NCBI GenBank assembly: GCA_003552605.1 | Contig: PUNN01000358.1 | Location: 1-7,639 of the forward strand | Length of the DNA: 7,639 nt | From: Phycisphaeraceae bacterium | GTDB lineage: Bacteria > Planctomycetota > Phycisphaerae > Phycisphaerales > Phycisphaeraceae | Reading direction: 5' to 3' | In this document: one piece after another, positions 1 to 5,920 of the stretch | How the letters are laid out: every line of letters begins with the position of its first letter | How positions within the stretch are numbered: position 1 is the stretch's first letter | Made by a program: the position numbers and the translations under genes | Notes under the pieces: model-generated | What the model saw: the letters and a program-made list of their open reading frames with translations, nothing else | What the model was told of the DNA's origin: nothing | Database searches by the model: none

Positions 1-416
1 CGGAACAGATCGACGAGGAGAGCGTTCGCCGTGCAGCGCGGATGGCCCACCTGGACCAACTTCTGGACGATCTACCGGAAGGGCTTGATACCCGCGTCGG
101 TGAGCGCGGAATACAGCTCTCTGGTGGTCAGCGGCAACGCATCGGCATCGCCCGCGCGCTCTACGACGATGCCGATGTGCTGGTGCTGGATGAAGCGACC
201 AGCGCCTTGGACGGGATTACCGAGAAATTGGTCATGGATGCCATCCACGATTTTTCAGGCAAGAAAACGATCATTATGATTGCCCATCGCTTGGGAACTG
301 TTAGGCAGTGTGACCGCATCTATCTGCTGGAGAAGGGGCAGGTCGTCGATAGCGGCACATATACCGAGCTTGCGGCCCGAAACAGCATGTTCCATGCAAT
401 GACTCAACATGCCTAG
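1..416 (+). CDS. ABC transporter, C-terminal ATPase part (5' end outside window)
   Basis: This is the 3' end of an ABC transporter, read in the frame beginning at base 3 and open to the left edge, so the real start lies upstream. The visible part is the second half of a nucleotide-binding domain: the LSGGQ signature (117-131), Walker B VLVLDEATSALD with Asp and catalytic Glu at 189-194, and the H-loop His (285-287) in IAHRL. The Walker A loop and any membrane segments are outside the window. The tail (TVRQCDRIYLLEKGQ) resembles the PglK/MsbA class of fused membrane-ATPase exporters that flip lipid-linked glycans. In such proteins the membrane domain precedes the ATPase domain on one chain. 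It ends in two tandem TAG stops, 24 bases before ptmE, so co-transcription is likely. Lipid-linked glycan export is inferred from resemblance and context. Peptide, lipid or polysaccharide export cannot be excluded from this fragment. Confidence 0.9.
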   Translation, partial: EQIDEESVRRAARMAHLDQLLDDLPEGLDTRVGERGIQLSGGQRQRIGIARALYDDADVLVLDEATSALDGITEKLVMDAIHDFSGKKTIIMIAHRLGTVRQCDRIYLLEKGQVVDSGTYTELAARNSMFHAMTQHA

Positions 417-431
417 TAGTGTCTGAAACGC

Positions 432-435
432 GGAG
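432..435 (+). promoter_or_regulatory. Ribosome binding site of ptmE
   Basis: A GGAG core sits five bases before the GTG at 441. It fixes the ptmE start, because no other plausible ATG or GTG lies in frame between the tandem TAG stops of the transporter (414-419) and this GTG. The 24-base gap is too small to hold a normal promoter plus leader, so this gene probably depends on transcription from further upstream. Confidence 0.7.
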
Positions 436-440
436 TAAAC

Positions 441-1478
441 GTGAAGGAACTATCTAAATACAAGGTTTCCCCAGCTTGCACCGTGCGGGAAGCGATCTCC
501 ATTATCGATCGCGGAGCAGCTCAGATTGCTTTGGTCGTTGATCATGATGGCCATTTGCTGGGCACCGTGACCGACGGTGATATTCGCCGAGCGCTGCTCC
601 GGGGAGAGGGTCTCGAAACGCCGATCGAAGGGGTAATGCATCGTGACTTTCGTTCCCTCCCGGCAACAGCCACGGAAGAGGATGCGCTGAAGCTGATGCG
701 ACGTGAGGTCATCCATCAGATTCCGGCGCTCGATGATACTGGGCGAGTGGTACGACTCTTTCTCCTCGAAGAGCTTATTAAGCCCAGGGAACGGCCCAAC
801 TCAGTCGTGATCATGGCCGGGGGGAAAGGGGAGCGGCTGAAACATCTGACGAGCGAGTGCCCCAAGCCGATGCTGCCCGTAGGCGGCAAGCCCATTCTGG
901 AGATCATTCTCGAGCAGTGCATCGAGGCGGGCTTCCGGGAGTTCTACTTCTCCGTCAACTATCTCAAGGAACAGATCCAGGACTATTTCGGGAATGGCGA
1001 ATCCTGGCAGGTCAATATCCAGTACGTCGAAGAGGACAGGCCGCTGGGCACGGCCGGTGCACTGAGTCTGCTGCCCGCCATGCCCGAGCACCCCTTGCTG
1101 GTTCTGAATGGTGATGTGCTGACCCGCGTCGATTATGGGCGCTTGTTGCACTTCCATTCAGAGCATGAAGCGGCTGCGACCCTCTGTGTTCGGGAACACA
1201 CCACCCAGATCCCCTACGGGGTTGTCCGGATGGATGATGTCACGGTGTACGCGATGGAGGAGAAGCCGGTCCTCAGCCACTACGTGAATGCGGGCATCTA
1301 TCTCCTGGACCCCGGCTTGCTGGAACTGGTCCCGTCTGGCCAGTTCTTCGATATGCCGCAGCTCATGGAAAGGGCGATGGAACAGCAGTATCGCGTCAGC
1401 GCCTTCCCCATCCATGAGTACTGGCTCGATATCGGTCTTCCCGAAACCCTGGATCGGGCACATCAGGAGTGGCAATGA
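441..1478 (+). CDS. ptmE: CBS-domain sugar-1-phosphate guanylyltransferase (PtmE type)
   Basis: The 345-residue protein has a pair of CBS domains (about residues 8-115; TVTDGDIRRAL at 42-52 is typical) fused to a nucleotidyltransferase domain (about 120-345). The latter shows the nucleotide loop GGKGERL (127-133), PKPMLPVGGKP (141-151), LGTAG (202-206), NGD with metal-binding Asp225, EEKP (273-276), NAGIY (283-287) and a second acidic site, WLDIG (Asp330). This architecture is that of Campylobacter PtmE, which transfers GMP from GTP to glucosamine-1-phosphate and so commits carbon to legionaminic acid. The guanylyl preference is inferred from the neighbours; sequence alone does not separate GTP from other NTPs. 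CBS pairs usually bind adenine nucleotides, so allosteric control is plausible. The start is GTG, with GGAG upstream. The last four bases overlap legF. It is in the same frame as the transporter upstream, separated by two TAG codons. A mannose-1-phosphate guanylyltransferase is the main alternative. Confidence 0.88.
   Translation: MKELSKYKVSPACTVREAISIIDRGAAQIALVVDHDGHLLGTVTDGDIRRALLRGEGLETPIEGVMHRDFRSLPATATEEDALKLMRREVIHQIPALDDTGRVVRLFLLEELIKPRERPNSVVIMAGGKGERLKHLTSECPKPMLPVGGKPILEIILEQCIEAGFREFYFSVNYLKEQIQDYFGNGESWQVNIQYVEEDRPLGTAGALSLLPAMPEHPLLVLNGDVLTRVDYGRLLHFHSEHEAAATLCVREHTTQIPYGVVRMDDVTVYAMEEKPVLSHYVNAGIYLLDPGLLELVPSGQFFDMPQLMERAMEQQYRVSAFPIHEYWLDIGLPETLDRAHQEWQ
1466..1469 (+). promoter_or_regulatory. 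Ribosome binding site deciding the legF start
   Basis: GGAG lies inside the last codons of ptmE, five bases before the ATG at 1475. A GTG at 1469 is in the same frame but overlaps the GGAG itself. The ATG is therefore the better start, and the protein begins MRLLALIPARGG, as is usual for this family. Confidence 0.65.
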
Positions 1479-2158
1479 GGCTTCTCGCGCTGATACCGGC
1501 ACGCGGAGGCTCCAAAGGCATTCCCCGCAAGAACATCAAGCCCCTTGCGGAGAAACCGTTGCTGGGATGGACCATCGAGGTGGCACGGCAAGCGGGGTCT
1601 GTCGACCGCATCGTTGTGAGCACCGAGGACGATGAGATCGCTGCCGTTGCCCGCGAACTGGGTGCGGAAGTCCCCTTCATGCGTCCGGCGGCCCTCTCGG
1701 CGGATGACACCCCGGGTATCGAGCCGGTAATCCATGCGCTGGAGCAGCTTCCCGAGGTCGACTGGGTGCTGTTGCTCCAGCCCACCTCGCCGTTGCGGGC
1801 TGTGGAGGATATCGAGGGCATCGTGCAGCTCTGCCTTGAGCGGGATGCGCCTTCGGCCGTATCGGTAACCGCCGTAGACAAGCACCCGTACTGGATGTAC
1901 CAACGTGACGAACAAGACCGCCTGGAGCCCATGATTCCGGACCAGCCCGCAATCACCAGACGACAGGACCTGCCACCGGCCTATGCCCTCAATGGGGCCC
2001 TCTATCTGGCCCGGAGGGATTGGCTTCTGGAACAGCGCCGGTTCGTGGGGCCGGATACGCTGTGTTACATCATGCCGCAGGATCGTTCCGTGGATCTGGA
2101 TACGCCCCGTGACTGGGATTGGGTTGAATTTTTAATCGAGCGCGAACATGTCCAATAA
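1475..2158 (+). CDS. legF: CMP-legionaminic acid synthetase (cytidylyltransferase)
   Basis: This enzyme activates the finished nonulosonic acid with CTP to give the CMP-sugar donor, the last step of the pathway, in the cytoplasm. The 227-residue protein is of usual length for the NeuA/LegF/PtmB/PseF cytidylyltransferase family. It carries the N-terminal signature IPARGGSKGIPRKN (7-20), STEDDEIA (49-56), the RP..LS.DD stretch (70-78), LQPTSPLR (101-108) and the C-terminal acidic pair in SVDLDTP (Asp207, Asp209), which holds the catalytic metal in this family. It lacks the extra C-terminal hydrolase domain of some NeuA proteins. The gene starts with an ATGA overlap on ptmE and ends 11 bases inside legB. 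The choice of legionaminic acid over pseudaminic or neuraminic acid as substrate is inferred from the neighbours, since this family does not separate cleanly by motif. Confidence 0.9.
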   Translation: MRLLALIPARGGSKGIPRKNIKPLAEKPLLGWTIEVARQAGSVDRIVVSTEDDEIAAVARELGAEVPFMRPAALSADDTPGIEPVIHALEQLPEVDWVLLLQPTSPLRAVEDIEGIVQLCLERDAPSAVSVTAVDKHPYWMYQRDEQDRLEPMIPDQPAITRRQDLPPAYALNGALYLARRDWLLEQRRFVGPDTLCYIMPQDRSVDLDTPRDWDWVEFLIEREHVQ

Positions 2159-3149
2159 AATACTCGTAACGGGCGCCGATGGCTTCATCGGCTCCCACCT
2201 CACCGAAGCCCTCGTCCGCGCAGGCTACGACGTCAAGGCCTTCGTCCTCTACAACTCCTTCAACTCCTGGGGCTGGCTGGATCACTGTGCCGATGATGTA
2301 CGCGGGCAGTTCGAGGTTTTCTCCGGCGACATCCGCGATCCGCACGGTGTGCGCACCGCGATGACGGGGTGCGATGCCGTCCTGCACTTGGCGGCGCTGA
2401 TCGCGATCCCGTACTCGTACCACTCGCCGGATACCTACGTCGACACCAACATCAAAGGCACGCTCAACGTGGTGCAGGCGGCGCGCGAACTCGGTGTCCG
2501 CAAGGTGGTCCATACCTCCACCAGCGAGGTCTATGGAACGGCACAGTTCGTACCCATCACCGAGGACCACCCGCTGCAGGGCCAGTCTCCCTATTCGGCG
2601 AGCAAGATCGGGGCGGACCAGATCGCTCAGTCTTTCTATCTCTCCTTCGGCACGCCGGTGGTAACGCTGCGGCCCTTCAACACGTACGGACCGCGCCAGT
2701 CGGCGCGGGCGGTCATCCCGACCATCATCACCCAGATCGCCAGCGGCCAACGGCGGCTCAAGCTGGGGGCGGTGCATCCGACCCGCGATTTCAACTTCGT
2801 GGCCGATACCGTCCAGGGCTTCATCAAGGCGCTGGAGAGTGATGCGGGCGTAGGCGAGGTGATCAATGTCGGCAGCAATTTCGAGATCAGCATCGGCGAT
2901 ACCGTCCAGGCGATCGCCGATGTGATGAACGCCACCATCGAGATCGAGACCGACGAACAGCGGCTGCGTCCGGACAAGAGCGAGGTCGAGCGCCTCTGGG
3001 CGGACAACACCCGGGCGCGGGACCTGCTTGGCTGGACGCCGGCATACGGCGGGCTGGACGGCTTCCGGCGCGGTCTGGCGGAGACGGCGGAGTGGTTCAC
3101 GGACCCTGCCAACCTGGCGCGCTACAAGGCGGATCAGTACAACCTATGA
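2148..3149 (+). CDS. legB: GDP-N-acetylglucosamine 4,6-dehydratase
   Basis: LegB is an NAD-dependent extended short-chain dehydrogenase that turns GDP-GlcNAc into its 4-keto-6-deoxy form. The 333 residues begin with the Rossmann motif VTGADGFIG (7-15). They continue with the SGDIRD cofactor-pocket stretch (59-64), HLAA (80-83), TSTSEVYG (123-130) and the catalytic Tyr149/Lys153 of YSASK, followed by LRPFNTYGPRQ. Single-domain cytoplasmic form with no membrane segments, unlike PglF-type dehydratases, which acts on UDP-sugars. Ser126-Glu127 stands where many 4,6-dehydratases have Asp-Glu, a form I associate with the LegB branch. The ATG overlaps legF by 11 bases, and its own Shine-Dalgarno sequence is weak, so it probably relies on coupling. 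The closest alternatives are dTDP-glucose or UDP-sugar dehydratases. Neighbouring legC, legI and legG make LegB the best reading. Confidence 0.9.
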   Translation: MSNKILVTGADGFIGSHLTEALVRAGYDVKAFVLYNSFNSWGWLDHCADDVRGQFEVFSGDIRDPHGVRTAMTGCDAVLHLAALIAIPYSYHSPDTYVDTNIKGTLNVVQAARELGVRKVVHTSTSEVYGTAQFVPITEDHPLQGQSPYSASKIGADQIAQSFYLSFGTPVVTLRPFNTYGPRQSARAVIPTIITQIASGQRRLKLGAVHPTRDFNFVADTVQGFIKALESDAGVGEVINVGSNFEISIGDTVQAIADVMNATIEIETDEQRLRPDKSEVERLWADNTRARDLLGWTPAYGGLDGFRRGLAETAEWFTDPANLARYKADQYNL

Positions 3150-4303
3150 CGCCATTGCCGACAGCCGTGGTCGAGGCCCTGCAGTCGGTGCTGGGTGAAG
3201 GCCCCGTCCCATTGCACGAGCCGCGCTTCCAGGGCAACGAACAGCGCTATGTGCAGGACTGCATCGAATCCACCTTTGTCTCTTCCGTCGGGGCCTACGT
3301 CGACCGCTTCGAGCGCGAGCTGGCCGAGTACTCCGGCGCGCGCCGCGCGGTGGCCGTGGTCAACGGCACGGCGGCATTGCAGGTGGCGCTGCAGCTGGCC
3401 GGCGTGCGGGCGGGCGACGAGGTCGTCGTCCCGGCGCTGACCTTTGTCGCCACCGCCAACGCGGTCCACTACCTGGGGGCGACGCCGCATTTCGCGGACA
3501 GCAGTGAAGCGACCCTGGGGCTCGATCCCGATGCGCTGCGGGACTGGCTGGGGCACACAGCCGAGCGTACGGCCGCCGGCATCCGCAACCGCCATACGGG
3601 CCGACCGATACGCGCGGTGGTGCCGATGCACACCTTTGGCCATCCCTGCGATATGGACGGCCTGATGGCGGTCGCCCACGACTACGGCCTGGCGCTGGTC
3701 GAGGATGCGGCCGAGTCCCTTGGCAGTCGCTATCATGGACGCCACACCGGCACCTTCGGGCTGCTGGGGGCACTGAGCTTCAACGGCAACAAGGTCATCA
3801 CCACCGGCGGCGGTGGCGCCATCCTGACCGATGACGAGCGTCTGGCCGATCACGCCAAGCATCTGACGACCACGGCCAAGCAGCCACATCGCTGGGAGTA
3901 CGTGCATGACGAGATCGGCTACAACTTCCGCATGCCCAACCTGAACGCCGCGCTGGGTTGCGCGCAACTGGAGCAGCTGCCCGACTTCCTGGCTGCCAAG
4001 CGGCATCTGGCCGATCGCTATCGGGAAACGTTTTCCGGTGTCGAAGGTGCACGCCTGGTAAGGGAGCCGGAAGGTAGCGAGAGCAATTACTGGTTCCAGA
4101 CACTGCTGCTGGACGAGGGTGAGGCGCAACAGCGGGACCGCGTCCTGGAGGCAACCAACGAAGCCGGACTGATGACGCGGCCGGCCTGGATGTTGATGCA
4201 TCAGCTGGAACCGTACCGGGGTTGCCCGCGCGCGCCGGTGCCGGTGGCGGAGTCGCTAGCACAGCGAATCATCAATCTGCCGAGCAGTGCGGGGCTGGTG
4301 TGA
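3146..4303 (+). CDS. legC: PLP aminotransferase, LegC type (DegT/DnrJ/EryC1 family)
   Basis: LegC transfers an amino group, normally from glutamate, to C4 of the keto sugar made by LegB. The 385-residue protein is a fold-type I, PLP-dependent sugar aminotransferase. It shows NGTAALQVAL (73-82), VPALTFVATANA (95-106), HTFGHP (162-167), EDAAES with the PLP-contacting Asp187, and SFNGNK, in which Lys216 should form the Schiff base, followed by a Gly-rich run (221-224). The C-terminal RPAW..MHQL and RIINLPSS elements are typical of this branch. I start it at the ATG at 3146, which makes an ATGA overlap with legB. An ATG at 3092 is in frame but would add 18 residues translated from within legB, with no family resemblance. 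A possible AAGGCGGA ribosome site (3126-3133) is rather far upstream. The gene is extremely GC-rich (one hand-counted 60-base line, 3301-3360, is 78% GC). Confidence 0.9.
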   Translation: MTPLPTAVVEALQSVLGEGPVPLHEPRFQGNEQRYVQDCIESTFVSSVGAYVDRFERELAEYSGARRAVAVVNGTAALQVALQLAGVRAGDEVVVPALTFVATANAVHYLGATPHFADSSEATLGLDPDALRDWLGHTAERTAAGIRNRHTGRPIRAVVPMHTFGHPCDMDGLMAVAHDYGLALVEDAAESLGSRYHGRHTGTFGLLGALSFNGNKVITTGGGGAILTDDERLADHAKHLTTTAKQPHRWEYVHDEIGYNFRMPNLNAALGCAQLEQLPDFLAAKRHLADRYRETFSGVEGARLVREPEGSESNYWFQTLLLDEGEAQQRDRVLEATNEAGLMTRPAWMLMHQLEPYRGCPRAPVPVAESLAQRIINLPSSAGLV

Positions 4304-4920
4304 AGCCGCTGTTGCTTCTGGGTGGCGGCGGCCATTGCCATGCGGCTGTCGATGTCATCGAGGCCGAGGCGGTGTATCGGATCGCTGGCGTCGTGCAGCC
4401 ACCAGCCGACGGTTCTGAGCCAATCCTGGAATACCCCGTGGTGGGTACCGATGATGATCTGCCCGCCCTGCTGGTGGAGACCCCTCGGGCACTGATCACC
4501 GTCGGCCAGATCAAGAGCCCCGCAACCCGAATTCGCCTCTTCGAACTGCTCAAGAGCCACGGCGCCGAAATCCCGGTGATCAAGTCGCCGTCTGCGTATT
4601 GCTCCCCGCATTCCGAGTTGGGGGAGGGGTGCATCCTGATGCACGGCGCTCTGATCAACGCCAACGCCCGCGTAGGTGAGAACTGCATCGTCAACAGCCA
4701 GGCACTGATCGAGCATGATGCCGCAATCGGCGCCCATTGCCACATCTCGACCGGCTCCCGGGTCAATGGCGGTGTCCGGATTGGTTCGGGCTGCTTCATC
4801 GGCAGTGGCGCCATCCTGAAGGAGGGCATCGAAGTCGGTGATGGCGCGATCATCGGCGCCGGCCAGGTCGTACTACGGGATGTGGAGCCCGGAAAAACCG
4901 TGAGTACCCATCGTGACTGA
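4300..4920 (+). CDS. legH: Sugar O/N-acetyltransferase, NeuD/PglD family (LegH)
   Basis: LegH should acetylate the new C4 amine of the GDP-sugar with acetyl-CoA. The 206-residue protein has the two-part PglD/NeuD build. An N-terminal half carries the sugar-nucleotide-binding GGGGH loop (8-12). A left-handed beta-helix of imperfect hexapeptide repeats follows (about 105-195; for example VGENCI, IGAHCH, IGSGCF, VGDGAI). His139 in LIEHDAAIG aligns by eye with the catalytic base of PglD. I start it at the GTG at 4300, which gives a GTGA overlap with legC and places KPLLLLGGGG at the N terminus as in the family. The ATG at 4222 would add 26 unrelated residues from within legC. No good ribosome site is visible, so translation is probably coupled. 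A sialic acid O-acetyltransferase (NeuD) is the alternative; the neighbours favour LegH. Confidence 0.87.
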   Translation: MKPLLLLGGGGHCHAAVDVIEAEAVYRIAGVVQPPADGSEPILEYPVVGTDDDLPALLVETPRALITVGQIKSPATRIRLFELLKSHGAEIPVIKSPSAYCSPHSELGEGCILMHGALINANARVGENCIVNSQALIEHDAAIGAHCHISTGSRVNGGVRIGSGCFIGSGAILKEGIEVGDGAIIGAGQVVLRDVEPGKTVSTHRD

Positions 4921-5920
4921 ACACACCACCATCATCGCCGAAGCCGGCGTCAACCATAACGGTGACTTCGAGCTTGCGAAACAACTGATCGACGCGGCCG
5001 CCGAGGCGGGTGCCGATCTGGTCAAGTTCCAGACCTTCAGCGCCGAACGCCTGGTGACCCAGAGTGCCCCCAAGGCCGAGTACCAGACGCGCACCACGGA
5101 AAAGGACGAGTCGCAGTTCGCCATGTTGCGCCAGCTCGAGCTGAGTGACGAGATGCATGAGGCGCTGATGGCCCACTGTCGAGAGCGGGGCATCGGCTTC
5201 TTCTCCACCGGCTTCGACGTCCCGAGCCTTGACTACCTGGCTTCGTTGGGGGCGGAGTGCTTCAAGGTGCCCTCGGGCGAGATCACCAACCTCCCCTACC
5301 TGCGCCATATCGGCGGCCTTGGCAAGCCGGTGATCCTCTCCACCGGGATGGCCACGCTCGGCGAGATCGAGGACGCCCTGGCGGCATTGGGGGGTGCCGG
5401 AACGCCGCGTAGCCGGATCACGGTGTTGCACTGCAACACCGAGTACCCCACGCCCATGGTCGACGTGAACCTGCGCGCCATGAACAGGATCCGTGACGCC
5501 TTTGGTGTGGCGGTCGGCTACTCCGACCACACGCCGGGGATCGAGGTCCCCATCGCCGCCGTGGCGCTGGGTGCGACGGTGATAGAAAAACATCTGACGC
5601 TCGACCGCACCCTGCCCGGCCCGGACCACGAGGCCAGCCTCGAACCCGGGGAGTTCACCGCCATGGTGCGGGCCATCCGCAACATCGAGCAGGCGCTGGG
5701 CGACGGCATCAAGCGCCCGAGCCCCAGCGAGGTCGGGAATCGGCCCATCGCGCGCAAGTCGCTGGTTGCCGCTGGGCCGATCCGGGCCGGCGAGGTGTTT
5801 ACGCCGGAGAACGTCACCGCCAAGCGCCCCGGAACCGGCATCTCGCCGATGCGCTGGGATGAGGTGATGGGGCGGACCACCACACGGGATTACGCCGCCG
5901 ACGAGTTGATTGAACCATGA
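4913..5920 (+). CDS. legI: N,N'-diacetyllegionaminic acid synthase (NeuB family)
   Basis: LegI condenses 2,4-diacetamido-2,4,6-trideoxymannose with phosphoenolpyruvate to make the nine-carbon acid. The 335 residues form an N-terminal TIM barrel (about 5-250) and a C-terminal SAF/antifreeze-like domain (about 270-332). Visible motifs are EAGVNHNG (10-17), VKFQTF (37-42), KVPSGEITNLP (118-128), HCNTEYPTP (173-181), GYSDHTPG (202-209) and EKHLTLDR (225-232). His206 and His227 fit the metal-binding pair, and PGPDHEAS (235-242) follows. In the SAF domain, KRPGTGIS carries Arg305, expected to reach into the neighbouring subunit's active site. NTEYPTP and GPDHEAS favour the LegI/NeuB branch over PseI. 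The GTG start is nearly forced: a TGA stands in frame at 4901-4903 and no other start precedes the conserved motif. It overlaps legH by eight bases and has no clear ribosome site. Confidence 0.9.
   Translation: MTEHTTIIAEAGVNHNGDFELAKQLIDAAAEAGADLVKFQTFSAERLVTQSAPKAEYQTRTTEKDESQFAMLRQLELSDEMHEALMAHCRERGIGFFSTGFDVPSLDYLASLGAECFKVPSGEITNLPYLRHIGGLGKPVILSTGMATLGEIEDALAALGGAGTPRSRITVLHCNTEYPTPMVDVNLRAMNRIRDAFGVAVGYSDHTPGIEVPIAAVALGATVIEKHLTLDRTLPGPDHEASLEPGEFTAMVRAIRNIEQALGDGIKRPSPSEVGNRPIARKSLVAAGPIRAGEVFTPENVTAKRPGTGISPMRWDEVMGRTTTRDYAADELIEP

Noticed and set aside
417..440. Promoter or terminator between the transporter and ptmE
   Set aside because: The gap is only 24 bases, has no stem followed by a T run and no room for -35 and -10 boxes plus a leader. 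Only the GGAG ribosome site is supported.
2070..2777. Minus-strand open frame of about 235 codons across legF and legB
   Set aside because: It is a composition artefact against two real genes and is rich in Arg, Gly and Asp without family motifs.
3092..3145. N-terminal extension of legC from the ATG at 3092
   Set aside because: The extra 18 residues are an out-of-frame reading of the legB end. The ATGA overlap at 3146 gives the usual family start.
3134..4201. Long open frame of about 355 codons on the minus strand, opposite legC
   Set aside because: It lies entirely against a well-supported aminotransferase gene in very GC-rich DNA, where stop codons are rare on the opposite strand. Its translation shows no recognisable motif or domain.
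4222..4299. N-terminal extension of legH from the ATG at 4222
   Set aside because: The extra 26 residues come from the legC 3' end out of frame and do not resemble NeuD/PglD proteins. The GTG at 4300 leads directly into the GGGGH loop.
2148..5920. Pseudaminic acid pathway
   Set aside because: The epimerase is NeuC-like rather than a PseG-type glycosyl hydrolase, and the synthase motifs (NTEYPTP, GPDHEAS) are LegI/NeuB-like rather than PseI-like. A GDP-type guanylyltransferase is also present.
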